From Dictyobacter formicarum (GTDB lineage: Bacteria > Chloroflexota > Ktedonobacteria > Ktedonobacterales > Ktedonobacteraceae): 64,000 nucleotides of DNA. Each line of letters starts with the position of its first letter. Within the stretch, counting starts at the first letter, position 1. The position numbers were made by a program, and so were the translations under genes. The notes below the pieces were generated by a model. The model was not told the origin of the DNA and made no database searches. It saw only the letters and a program-made list of their open reading frames with translations. Positions 36,505-44,784 of the stretch are shown in pieces. Location: contig NZ_BNJJ01000013.1 in the NCBI RefSeq assembly GCF_016587435.1, forward strand, positions 1 to 64,000. Reading direction: 5' to 3'.

Positions 36505-37422
36505 ATGGGCATATACAACCGGGTGGGGTGGGAGCATACAGAATATACTGGTCACACCGATAATGTCTTTGCGGTCGCCTGGTCACCTGATGGCACACGC
36601 ATCGCTTCTGGCGGCCGCGACAACACGGTACACATCTGGGATCCACTGAACTGTCAGCGACTCCTCACGTTTCATGGTCATCCAACTTGCATACTGGCTA
36701 TCGCCTGGTCGCCCGATAGCCAGTATCTGGCAACCAGTTGTACCAGTGGCCTTGTCCAGGTCTGGCAGGCCAGAACCGGTACGATCATCCATACTTATCG
36801 TGGGCATACCCGTTTTGTGCGCAGTGTGTCCTGGTCACCTGATGGCACCTGTATCGTCTCCGGCGGAGATTATGGCGACAACACGGTACAGGTCTGGCAG
36901 GCCTTTGATGGGACACACCTGTATACCCATAGTGGCCAGTATCGTATCTTTTCCTCCCTCTGGTCTCCACGCACTGCGCGCATCGCCTCCAGTTGCTTTG
37001 AGGACAATGTACAAGTCTGGGATGCCACAACAGGCGATCATCAAATTCAGTATGATGGCCACAGGGGAGCGGTCTACGCCACATCGTGGTCTCCCGATGG
37101 TACCCGCATCGCTTCAGCGGGCCATGATCGCCAGGCGCATATCTGGGATGCCAGCAGCGGTCAGACGTTATGTATCTACCGCGAACATACCCATTTCATC
37201 AAAGCCATTGCCTGGTCTCCCAATGGCGATTTTTTGACCTCCGCCGGCAACGATACTATCCTCCAAGTCTGGAACGCCGAAACAGGTCAGCGCCTGGTTT
37301 CAGAATTTCGGCAACACCAACATTGGATTCGCAGCCTGGCATGGTCACCCGATAGTACTGTGATTGCTTCAGCCAGCCAGCAGAGCATCCACCTCTGGCT
37401 CTGGCAACAATCTCGTTACTAA
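36505..37422 (+). CDS. Seven-bladed WD40-repeat protein
   Basis: 305 residues made entirely of seven ~42-residue WD40 repeats, each with a variant of (F/I)xxxxWSPDGTRIASGGxDxxVxIWD; the first begins at HTDNVFAVAWSPDG and the last ends at SIHLWLW. This is a complete beta-propeller, a scaffold for protein interactions, with no catalytic domain attached. It starts five bases after mog. The repeats share nucleotide similarity (CCTGGTCACCTGATGGCAC recurs at 36580 and 36829), suggesting growth by duplication. Confidence 0.9.
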   Translation: MGIYNRVGWEHTEYTGHTDNVFAVAWSPDGTRIASGGRDNTVHIWDPLNCQRLLTFHGHPTCILAIAWSPDSQYLATSCTSGLVQVWQARTGTIIHTYRGHTRFVRSVSWSPDGTCIVSGGDYGDNTVQVWQAFDGTHLYTHSGQYRIFSSLWSPRTARIASSCFEDNVQVWDATTGDHQIQYDGHRGAVYATSWSPDGTRIASAGHDRQAHIWDASSGQTLCIYREHTHFIKAIAWSPNGDFLTSAGNDTILQVWNAETGQRLVSEFRQHQHWIRSLAWSPDSTVIASASQQSIHLWLWQQSRY

Positions 37423-37596
37423 GTTGGGGCTTTTCTGCATCTATTTTCGTGATCCAGGCGTACTAAAAGCGTGTCATATGCTGAACCATAATGGGTTGTA
37501 ATGAGGAGGATGCCTTCAGGACAAGACACAGCACAGATGCTGCCGGATATAGAGCTATCTTGCACGTCCTGAGAGGATACATTGAAAGGAGATTGT

Positions 37597-38061
37597 ATGA
37601 CAACATATCAGACACCAATTGTGATAGGTATTTTTCAAGATGAGGTACAGGCAAAGAATGCGGTCGATACCTTGCGAAACGCTGGCTTCCGGTATGATCA
37701 GGTAGGGGTAGCCATTAATGCTTCTACTAATGCTACCTCCAATTTGCAGACTGATCTCGTAAACCTTGGCGTTTCTGAAGAGCAGGCGCACTATTACGAT
37801 GAGGCTTATAAGTCCGGCAAAATAGTTGTCTCAATCCGCCCCGATGGCCGCGATAGCGAGGTACAGGATATTTTGACGAGTAATGGGGCTTACAATTATG
37901 AACAGCGGGAAGCCGCCGCCACTACCCCTTCAGCGTCAACTACCACAGAGACTGATGCAGCTGATACAAGCGCCCAGCCTCAAGATGCAGTACAGGCTGA
38001 ACCAGCCGATGCACAGGATGAGGCAGCGAGCACTACCTCCAACCAGGAAACCGCAGAATAG
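37597..38061 (+). CDS. YflT/general-stress-type protein with acidic tail
   Basis: 154 residues from ATG 37597 (GAAAGGAGATTGT upstream). The first ~100 residues resemble the heat-induced stress protein family: IGIFQDEVQAKNAVDTLRNAGF, then GVSEEQAHYYDEAYKSGKIVVSI, a ferredoxin-like alpha/beta pattern. The last ~50 residues are Ala/Thr/Glu/Asp/Gln-rich and disordered. In relatives the domain is linked to general stress response. Biochemical role unknown. Confidence 0.7.
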   Translation: MTTYQTPIVIGIFQDEVQAKNAVDTLRNAGFRYDQVGVAINASTNATSNLQTDLVNLGVSEEQAHYYDEAYKSGKIVVSIRPDGRDSEVQDILTSNGAYNYEQREAAATTPSASTTTETDAADTSAQPQDAVQAEPADAQDEAASTTSNQETAE

Positions 38062-38095
38062 GCTTACACTGGAGGTGGGAATAGCTTGCCAGCCC

Positions 38096-38113
38096 GGGGG
38101 CGCTAACGCCCCC
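38096..38113 (+). terminator. GC-rich terminator hairpin
   Basis: GGGGGCG (38096-38102) pairs with CGCCCCC (38107-38113) around a 4-base loop, followed by ACTCTTTATATTT. Confidence 0.6.
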
Positions 38114-38149
38114 ACTCTTTATATTTAGAATATGTCTGAATATTTAGAA

Positions 38150-38325
38150 TGTGTCTGAAACCTGTCACCATGGGAAGCAAAACGCCCCCGTACGGGCGGG
38201 CGCATGCGCGCCCGAGCCCTTTTTATTCGTTGGTGCAGCCATTCGCGCAATGCGCGAATGGCTGCACCAACGAATAAAAAGACCTTTTGAGCGCCGAAGG
38301 CGCGTAGCGTCAGGGGCCGAAGGCA
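38150..38325 (+). repeat. Composite palindromic repeat, most complete copy
   Basis: Modules in order: GTGTCTGAAACC...CCATGGGAAGC, the GC lead AACGCCCCCGTACGGGCGGG plus CGCATGCGCGCCCGAGCC, the hairpin 38219-38248/38252-38281 (30 bp, core ATTCGTTGGTGCAGCCATTC), and the tail CCTTTTGAGCGCCGAAGGCG to 38325. The same modules occur in mirror order at 52672-52800. Confidence 0.85.
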
Positions 38326-38442
38326 TAAAAAAACCTGCTTTTCATATACGCCTGTAGCGCACCATTATATCTCTTTTTATCTCCATTTAAGATTTCACAA
38401 CACATCCGATAATTAACAATAACTTATCCTAAAGGATTATTT

Positions 38443-38459
38443 TTAACATCCTCTTAACA
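38443..38459 (+). promoter_or_regulatory. Pho-box-like direct repeat upstream of pstS
   Basis: TTAACA at 38443-38448 and 38454-38459 are 11 bp apart, the spacing of PhoP-type binding sites (TTAACA-like repeats one helical turn apart). Another TTAACA is at 38413. Located ~140 bases before pstS in an AT-rich region. The downstream response regulator gene could encode the protein that binds it. Confidence 0.55.
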
Positions 38460-38599
38460 TTTTCATAAAACATAGTTAATCGATCAGTGATAATTTGTGG
38501 TGAATAAATAAAAGTAAAAATACTTATCATTATTCGATTTTAACTGCTCCACCGAGAAATTGTAGCTACATGCAACACCTTACAGGTTGGGGAGTATTC

Positions 38600-39526
38600 A
38601 TGAAACTGCAATGGCGTTTAGCCTTTATGCTAACGGCCTTAATGGTACTCAGTGTGCTGATTAGCGCCTGCGGCAATCTGGATGCCAGTCAGCCAGATAC
38701 TACTTCTAGTTCTGGCGCCGCAAAAAAGATGGGCAACCTGACCTGTGTTCAGGCAAATTTGCAGATAACTGGCTCAACGGCATTGCAGCCACTGGCAAAG
38801 GATGTGGCCGCAGATTATCAGCAGCGATGCAAAGGCGCCAATATTACTGTCGGTGGTGGTGGTAGCAGTACCGGTTTGAAGAATGCTCAGGATGGCAGCT
38901 CTCAAATTGGTAATTCAGATATCTTTGCTGATAAGAACATATATCCTGATCTGGTCGATAATCAGGTGGCTGTTGTGACCTTCGCGATAGTGATTAATAG
39001 CGATGTCAAAAATATCAGCACTTTGAGTAGCCGGCAATTACAGGATATTTACGCTGGTAAAACGAAAAATTGGCGTGAACTTGGCGGTCCAGACCTGCCT
39101 GTTGTCGCGGTCAGTCGTCCTGCAGGCTCTGGCACACGTGTTACATTTGAGAATTATGTTTTGGGACAGAAAGAAACGATCTCGGGCAATCCTGTGGCTA
39201 ATGCTTCCGGTGAAGTCAGCACGACGGTAAGCCAGACCGCGGGGTCCGTCTCATATATTGCGTCAGATTTCGCGCGTAAAAATAATTTGCATGTGGTTAA
39301 AATCGATGGTGTCGATGGCACTGAAGCCAATGTAGTCAACAACAGCTATAAGTTCTGGAGCATTGAGCATATGTACACCAGAGGCCAGGCTACTGGATTA
39401 GCTCAAGCCTATATCGATTATATGAAAAGCCCAGCTACGGAGACATTCCGTGCGCAACAAGGCTTCCTGGATATCACCAGGATGAACCAGGAGGCACTAA
39501 CCGCCAAAACGCCAAAGCATTCGTAG
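38600..39526 (+). CDS. pstS: Phosphate-binding lipoprotein of the Pst transporter
   Basis: 308 residues from ATG 38600 (GGGGAG upstream; ATG 38570 has none). A lipoprotein signal MKLQWRLAFMLTALMVLSVL ends in lipobox ISAC with the modified Cys at residue 24. The mature part has LQITGSTALQPLAKDVAADY, GGGGSSTGLKNAQDGSSQIGNSD and VSRPAGSGTRVTFENYVLG, the phosphate-binding loops of PstS. It captures phosphate outside the membrane for PstCAB. First gene of the pst operon. Confidence 0.95.
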   Translation: MKLQWRLAFMLTALMVLSVLISACGNLDASQPDTTSSSGAAKKMGNLTCVQANLQITGSTALQPLAKDVAADYQQRCKGANITVGGGGSSTGLKNAQDGSSQIGNSDIFADKNIYPDLVDNQVAVVTFAIVINSDVKNISTLSSRQLQDIYAGKTKNWRELGGPDLPVVAVSRPAGSGTRVTFENYVLGQKETISGNPVANASGEVSTTVSQTAGSVSYIASDFARKNNLHVVKIDGVDGTEANVVNNSYKFWSIEHMYTRGQATGLAQAYIDYMKSPATETFRAQQGFLDITRMNQEALTAKTPKHS

Positions 39527-39626
39527 CGCCAGGTAGGTGGGATCGAGAAGTCTCTCGCTTCCTCCAAACATGAGCAACGGCTATCTAAACTGCACATACT
39601 GATATAACCCGAAAAAGGACATTGCT

Positions 39627-40592
39627 GTGGCGGATATCTCATCCATCAGCCCGAGATATAAACAACATAGTCATCCCAGAACCGTCAAGAGTCGCTTTAT
39701 AAATCAGGGGGTACGCGCTATTTTCTTCCTCTGCGCGGCCTTAATTGTGGTCATCATTTTTGGGATTTTCTTCTTTATCGGTCTCAATGCCTTGCGCATG
39801 TTTAGTGCCGATCCGCATTCAAGCAATTTCCTTTCTACTACTATCTGGGATCCAGAAGGCAACATGGGCACACCCAGTTATGGGATGCTGGGCTTTATTC
39901 TGGGATCGGTGGTGACCACGCTTTTAGCAGTGCTTATCTCTACGCCACTGGCTTTCGGGATGGCTCTCTTTATGACCGAGGTTTGTCCTGCGTGGCTGGA
40001 AAATATTTTGCGCCCACTGCTGGAGGTCTTTACTGGTATGCCCTCGGTGGTGATTGGCTTCCTGGCGCTGGTAGCTCTGGTCCCGATCATTCGTGATATC
40101 GCTGGACCATTGACGCCGATTCCGGCCCTGGCTGGCTATGGTTGGGCCGCAGCTACAGTGGTGCTGATCTTGATGATCTTGCCTACGATTATTAGCATCT
40201 CTATCGATGCGCTGCGTGCGCTTCCACTCACCATCCACGAGGCTAGCCTGGCGCTGGGATCTACCCGCTGGCAAATGATGAGAAATGCGCTCCTTCCCGC
40301 GGCAACCACGGGATTGGCGACGGCCGTGATTCTGGGAATGGCGCGCGCGATTGGTGAGGCCCTGGCGGTCAGTCTGGTGCTGAAAGGTAAAACGTTGCCA
40401 CTCAATATCTTTACGCCCGCCATCTTTTTTCAGCCCAATGTAAACATGACGCAACCTATTGTGCTTAACTTTCCTGAGGCGGTCGGCGCTGAGCGCGATG
40501 CATACTTTATGCTTGGTTTTCTGCTGCTCATCGTTTCATTTCTCTTTATCTGTCTTAGCCGTTATATTGCCAGCAGGAGTGTCTATAAATGA
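39627..40592 (+). CDS. pstC: Phosphate ABC transporter permease PstC
   Basis: 321 residues, GTG start at 39627 with AAAAAGGACATT upstream. Six spans, an N-terminal basic segment and the EAA loop (HEASLALGSTRWQMMRNALLPAATTG). GMPSVVIGFLALVALVP is characteristic of PstC. Its stop overlaps the pstA start by four bases (ATGA). Confidence 0.94.
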   Translation: MADISSISPRYKQHSHPRTVKSRFINQGVRAIFFLCAALIVVIIFGIFFFIGLNALRMFSADPHSSNFLSTTIWDPEGNMGTPSYGMLGFILGSVVTTLLAVLISTPLAFGMALFMTEVCPAWLENILRPLLEVFTGMPSVVIGFLALVALVPIIRDIAGPLTPIPALAGYGWAAATVVLILMILPTIISISIDALRALPLTIHEASLALGSTRWQMMRNALLPAATTGLATAVILGMARAIGEALAVSLVLKGKTLPLNIFTPAIFFQPNVNMTQPIVLNFPEAVGAERDAYFMLGFLLLIVSFLFICLSRYIASRSVYK

Positions 40593-41518
40593 GTGCCCAA
40601 CAGCAGCTTTCTCAGCCCTCGTCCAATCCTGGTGCACAAAAAATTGCCTCGCTCCAGCAGCTGGTACGGCGTCTGCATCGCAACAATCAGGTCGCGCAAG
40701 GAGTGCTCTGGGGTATCGCCATCATCGTTACCATGATCTTTGTCTCTATTATCCTGCGCTTGCTAATCCAGGGCTTCCCCTCTTTGATCAATCCGCGGTT
40801 CTATGCACCCACTGGTGAGGCGTCCGTGGGAGCCCAGATCTTCAATACATTTTATATCTTGATCCTGGCAGAGATTATATTGATCCCTATCTCGCTGGCC
40901 GCTGCTATCTTCCTGACCGAATATGCGCCGCAGGGCCGGACGGTGGCAAGCATTCATTTTGCGGCTGAGACGCTTGCTGGCGTACCTTCGATTGTGCTTG
41001 GACTGTTTGGCTATGCTCTCTTCTGTACCTTCTTTGGCTTCGGTCTGAGCCGGATAGCAGGAGCTTTAACCTTGCTCTGCCTCAATTTTCCCAACACGTT
41101 GCGCCTCTTTGAGGATGCTTTGACATCGGTTTCACATGAGCTGCGAGAGGGAGGACTGGCCCTGGGCTGTACCAGGTGGCGTGTGGTGCATACGATTGTG
41201 CTTCCTTCGGCGCTCTCAGGCATTGTTACCGGTATTGTGCTCTCGGCAGGCAAAATCATCGGCGAGGCGGCCGCCCTGATCTTCACGATGGGCGCCAGCA
41301 ATCCCGCCAATGTCTTTACGCTCAGTCCATTTATCGGTAGCGATAATTTGACTATCAATATCTACAATATTCAGAGCACCGGCGGTGGTCTGACCAGAGC
41401 GGTAGCCGATGCCGTAACTTCCGGCTCATCCGCATTGTTAATCATTATTTTGCTCCTCATTAATCTAGGAGCACGTTCGGCTGGTAATGCTATCCAGCGC
41501 CGTGTGACAGGGGCGTAA
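40589..41518 (+). CDS. pstA: Phosphate ABC transporter permease PstA
   Basis: 309 residues, six spans, with AGVPSIVLGLFGYALF and the EAA loop REGGLALGCTRWRVVHTIVLP. FTMGASNPANVFTL is a PstA landmark. It forms the channel with PstC. The ATGA overlap with pstC implies coupled translation. Confidence 0.94.
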   Translation: MSAQQQLSQPSSNPGAQKIASLQQLVRRLHRNNQVAQGVLWGIAIIVTMIFVSIILRLLIQGFPSLINPRFYAPTGEASVGAQIFNTFYILILAEIILIPISLAAAIFLTEYAPQGRTVASIHFAAETLAGVPSIVLGLFGYALFCTFFGFGLSRIAGALTLLCLNFPNTLRLFEDALTSVSHELREGGLALGCTRWRVVHTIVLPSALSGIVTGIVLSAGKIIGEAAALIFTMGASNPANVFTLSPFIGSDNLTINIYNIQSTGGGLTRAVADAVTSGSSALLIIILLLINLGARSAGNAIQRRVTGA

Positions 41519-41610
41519 CCTATAGCGGTACTCGTTCCGTTAACACATCAGGAAACATGGAAGGATAAGATCAGCGAGACATAGAGCGAAATTTACGAAA
41601 AGGAGTTATA

Positions 41611-42540
41611 ATGGAACCGCAACATTTACATAGTTTTCAACCCCTATCACAATCAGGAATACACATGAATCAACAGCAAAGTTTTTCGCTTCGAGATAGC
41701 AATACATCGACAGCCAATGTTGATGAGATTGAAAAAGAAGCTAAACATATGGGTCATTTTGATCCCACCCGGACGTTAAATGCTCAAGCATCAGTCAGAA
41801 TCGATGTTAAAAATACACACTTTTTCTATGGCTCTAAACAGGCTCTGTTCGATGTCTCACTCCCGATTCTAGATCGCCAGGTAACCGCCTTGATCGGCCC
41901 ATCGGGCTGTGGCAAATCAACCTTTCTGCGTACATTGAATCGCATGAATGATCTGATACCTGGTAGCCGCGTCTCCGGACAGGCGGTATTTGATGACTTC
42001 AATATCTATGACAAAAAAACCGATGTCGTCCTATTGCGGCAACGTATTGGGATGGTGTTTCAGCGGGCCAATCCTTTCCCCAAATCTATTTTTGATAATA
42101 TTGCCTATGGCCTGCGCGTTCAGGGTAAGTCTAGAAAATTGATTGAGGAGCGCGTGGAGTATAGCTTACAGGCGGCGGCCCTGTGGGATGAAGTGAAGGA
42201 TCGCTTGCATACTTCGGCCCTGGGCCTCTCTGGTGGTCAGCAGCAGCGCCTGTGTATCGCGCGTGCGCTGGCGGTACAGCCAGAAGTTTTGCTGATGGAT
42301 GAGCCCTGTTCAGCCCTGGACCCGATTGCGACGCTAAAAATTGAAGAGCTGATCACCGAGCTGGTGAAAGAGTATACTATTGTTATAGTGACACACAATA
42401 TGCAGCAGGCTGCACGCGTTTCACACTATACGGGCTTCTTTCTCAGCGGCAAGTTGATCGAGTACTCACCAACGGTCCAGCTCTTTGAACGGCCCACACG
42501 TAAAGAGACCGAAGATTACATTAGTGGCCGTTTTGGCTAG
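41611..42540 (+). CDS. pstB: Phosphate ABC transporter ATPase PstB
   Basis: 309 residues. Walker [25 protein letters not shown] signature [16 protein letters not shown], Walker [14 protein letters not shown] and the H-loop [15 protein letters not shown] are present. The Pst-specific [20 protein letters not shown] is clear. A ~65-residue N-terminal extension, polar and rich in Gln/Ser, precedes the ATPase; ATG 41611 has AAAAGGAG, so the extension is probably translated, although ATG 41665 is an alternative. Confidence 0.95.
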   Translation: MEPQHLHSFQPLSQSGIHMNQQQSFSLRDSNTSTANVDEIEKEAKHMGHFDPTRTLNAQASVRIDVKNTHFFYGSKQALFDVSLPILDRQVTALIGPSGCGKSTFLRTLNRMNDLIPGSRVSGQAVFDDFNIYDKKTDVVLLRQRIGMVFQRANPFPKSIFDNIAYGLRVQGKSRKLIEERVEYSLQAAALWDEVKDRLHTSALGLSGGQQQRLCIARALAVQPEVLLMDEPCSALDPIATLKIEELITELVKEYTIVIVTHNMQQAARVSHYTGFFLSGKLIEYSPTVQLFERPTRKETEDYISGRFG

Positions 42541-42565
42541 GCCTTTTGAGAGGTAAGGGATTCCT

Positions 42566-43315
42566 GTGTCACGAAAAATATTGGTGGTCGATGATGAAAC
42601 AGTTCTGCTCGATACCATTTCCTATAATTTAGAGCAGTCGGGCTACCAGGTTATCAGGGCGGCAGATGGCTTGAGCGCTTTAGATGCTGCTCGCCGCGAT
42701 ATCCCGGACCTTGTTGTGCTGGATATTATGTTGCCTGGCATTGATGGTCTGGAGGTGTGTCGCCAGTTGCGGCGCGAACGCACAACCGCGACGATCCCTA
42801 TTATTATGCTGACCGCTAAGGGCGAGGAGATTGATAAAGTGGTGGGTCTGGAGGTGGGGGCAGATGACTATATAACCAAGCCCTTTGGACGACGCGAGCT
42901 GCTGGCACGGGTGCGTGCCTTGCTGCGCCGCGTTGATTATCCAGCCCAGGAGGGTGGAAGCCAGTATGCTACCCCGGTACCTGCTAAAAATGAACAGGGG
43001 AATATTCCCAGGCGCAAAGATTTAACGGTAGGTCAACTCTCTATCGATCAAGCCGGTCGCATAGTAACCAACCATGGTCAGAATGTTGAGCTTCAGCCCA
43101 AGCAGTTCGATCTGCTTACCTACCTGGTGCGCAACCGGGGTACCGTCCTGACACGCGACCAGCTATTGCACCATGTCTGGGGCTATGATTATGCTGGTGA
43201 TACGCGTACGGTGGATGTGCATATCCGCTGGCTGCGTGAAAAACTGGAAGATGAGCCCGCCAATCCCAAATTGATTCAGACGGTGCGCGGCGTGGGCTAT
43301 GTGTTTCGTGGCTAA
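42566..43315 (+). CDS. PhoB/PhoP-type response regulator
   Basis: 249 residues, GTG 42566 with GAGAGGTAAGGG upstream. Receiver domain: ILVVDDETVLLDT (acidic pocket), phospho-acceptor Asp in LVVLDIMLPGIDG, Thr/Ser in IIMLTAKGEE and Lys in DDYITKPFGRRELL. An OmpR-type winged helix follows: VELQPKQFDLLTYLVRN, LTRDQLLHHVWGYDY, TRTVDVHIRWLREKL and TVRGVGYVF. Its location behind pstSCAB makes it the probable phosphate-starvation regulator. No histidine kinase or phoU follows, which is unusual. Confidence 0.9.
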   Translation: MSRKILVVDDETVLLDTISYNLEQSGYQVIRAADGLSALDAARRDIPDLVVLDIMLPGIDGLEVCRQLRRERTTATIPIIMLTAKGEEIDKVVGLEVGADDYITKPFGRRELLARVRALLRRVDYPAQEGGSQYATPVPAKNEQGNIPRRKDLTVGQLSIDQAGRIVTNHGQNVELQPKQFDLLTYLVRNRGTVLTRDQLLHHVWGYDYAGDTRTVDVHIRWLREKLEDEPANPKLIQTVRGVGYVFRG

Positions 43316-43332
43316 AGCGCCTGGGACAATAA

Positions 43333-43379
43333 AAGAAGGCACGCATACATACTCATCACGACCTATATGGTACCTTCTT
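43333..43379. terminator. Weak stem between convergent genes
   Basis: AAGAAGG (43333-43339) pairs with CCTTCTT (43373-43379), with a long intervening sequence. It is the only candidate bidirectional terminator between the regulator and the HIT gene. Confidence 0.35.
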
Positions 43380-43382
43380 ACA

Positions 43383-43883
43383 TCAATGCTCGGTCCTGGT
43401 CTCAGCTAATGCCTGCAGCAGTTTCTGGTAGACAACGTCCAGGTGTTCGGGTACCACTTTGATATCGCTGATGACCGGCATAAAATTCGTGTCCCCATCC
43501 CAGCGCGGTACGATATGGTAGTGGATATGCTCGGCAAAACCGGCACCTGCCACCTTCCCCATGTTGATCCCCATGTTAAAGCCATCGGGATTCATAGCTG
43601 CCCTGAGCGCACGAATGGCCCACTGCGCCTGCGACATCATATCCGCTAGCGTTTCTGGACTCAACAGGTCCAGCGCCCCAACGTGCTCGTAAGGCGCCAC
43701 CATCAGGTGTCCATTATTATAGGGGTATAAGTTGAGCATCATAAAACACTGCTCTCCCCGGTGCAGAATGTGGTACTTTTCGTCTTCGTGCGCGGCTGGC
43801 TGCGTGCAAAAAATACAACCCGGCGGCGGTGGATCCTTTGGCTCAATGAATGCCATGCGCCAGGGTGCCCATAATTGTTTCAT
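43383..43883 (-). CDS. HIT-family nucleotide hydrolase/phosphorylase
   Basis: 166 residues. The histidine triad is EHIHYHIVPRW, with HxHxH providing the nucleophilic His. An N-terminal CIFC pair suggests a zinc site as in Ap4A-phosphorylase-like HIT proteins, and LYPYNNGHLMVAPYEHV is the conserved middle. Members hydrolyse dinucleoside polyphosphates or nucleoside phosphoramidates. Confidence 0.9.
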   Translation of the reverse strand: MKQLWAPWRMAFIEPKDPPPPGCIFCTQPAAHEDEKYHILHRGEQCFMMLNLYPYNNGHLMVAPYEHVGALDLLSPETLADMMSQAQWAIRALRAAMNPDGFNMGINMGKVAGAGFAEHIHYHIVPRWDGDTNFMPVISDIKVVPEHLDVVYQKLLQALAETRTEH

Positions 43884-43914
43884 TGTATTTCAGCCTCAAA
43901 TCATATCTATAACA

Positions 43915-43962
43915 TTTTTTCTCCCCCGGCTCATCAATATTGATGAGCCGGGGGAGAAAAAA
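43915..43962 (-). terminator. 48-bp perfect palindrome, terminator of the HxlR gene
   Basis: TTTTTTCTCCCCCGGCTCAT through its exact mirror, centred on AATATT, with a T6 or A6 run at each end. It lies 39 bases past the HxlR-type gene (minus strand) and upstream of the HIT gene. Confidence 0.8.
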
Positions 43963-44001
43963 AGATCATTGTGCCCTACTAGAGGGTCATATTGTACTAT
44001 C

Positions 44002-44382
44002 TTATTTCTTTTCTATTATATCTGCAAGCTTTGATGGATCAACCCATTGCTCAGCCCAGATATGAATCGCATCTGTCACAGGCTTGAGCGCATATCCCTT
44101 CTCGGTCAGTTGATATTCAACGCGTACCGGAATCTGCGGATATACCACCCGTTTAACAATGCCTTCAGTTTCTAATTCACGCAGACGATCACTCAAAACG
44201 CGGTCTGATAATCCTTCAACGAGTGCAGTTAATTCACAAAAGCGCCGAGGGCCTTCCATCAAAGCGTTTAATAGCAACCCGGTCCAACGCTTACATATTA
44301 CTTGAACGGCATGCTCATAGCGAGGACATACATTTGCAACGGTTGCTGCTGTTACTGATTGTTCTATCGCCTTCGTCGCCAT
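44002..44382 (-). CDS. HxlR-family transcriptional regulator
   Basis: 126 residues from ATG 44382 (a GTG at 44400 would have its ribosome site too close). CPRYEHAVQVICKRWTGLLLNAL contains the HxlR opening with the conserved Cys often used for redox or electrophile sensing. GPRRFCELTALVEGLSDRVLSDRLRELE is the winged helix and RVEYQLTEKGYALKPV the wing. Probable repressor. Target unknown. Confidence 0.88.
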   Translation of the reverse strand: MATKAIEQSVTAATVANVCPRYEHAVQVICKRWTGLLLNALMEGPRRFCELTALVEGLSDRVLSDRLRELETEGIVKRVVYPQIPVRVEYQLTEKGYALKPVTDAIHIWAEQWVDPSKLADIIEKK

Positions 44383-44527
44383 AAATGCTTTGCCTACCAC
44401 TTCCTATTCTAATCCTCCAAAAGAGGATAAAATAGATATGCTGAATGCTAGTGTACTATCTCATAATTTTATGTATCTCCTAGTATACCACGTTTTTTGC
44501 TCTAAGGCAAGGAATGTTACGTGTAAA

Positions 44528-44582
44528 AAGTAAGCCCAGGGTGAGGCAAAAACACTGTTTTTGCCCCACCCTGGGCTTACTT
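44528..44582. terminator. 27-bp hairpin with one mismatch
   Basis: Arms 44528-44554 and 44556-44582, core AAGTAAGCCCAGGGTG, pair with a single A-C mismatch. Located in the divergent space between the HxlR gene and the ModC-like gene, so it terminates neither. Its role is unclear. Confidence 0.55.
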
Positions 44583-44604
44583 CAATGTGATAAAATCCTT
44601 CAAT

Positions 44605-44740
44605 AGGTTCGGGCCTTGCGCCCGATTTTTCCTCGACACATGGCAACGTACCCATGTAGGTTCGGGCCTTGCGCCCGATTTTTCCTCGACACATGGCAAC
44701 GTACCCATGTAGGTTCGGGCCTTGCACCCGATTTTTTCGC
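44605..44740 (+). repeat. Tandem array of a 53-bp unit built on the short hairpin repeat
   Basis: Units 44605-44657 and 44658-44710 are identical and the third is partial (44711-44740, one G to A change inside the hairpin). Each begins AGGTTCGGGCCTTGCGCCCG, a stem TCGGGC/GCCCGA. The array ends ~45 bases before the ModC-like start. Confidence 0.9.
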
Positions 44741-44784
44741 TGGACATCATTTATGCATAAAAACAAGATGGGGGAGGACCGGGC

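Noticed and set aside
44605..44740. 53-bp repeats considered as a CRISPR array
   Set aside because: The units are contiguous and identical with no variable spacers, and no cas genes are nearby.
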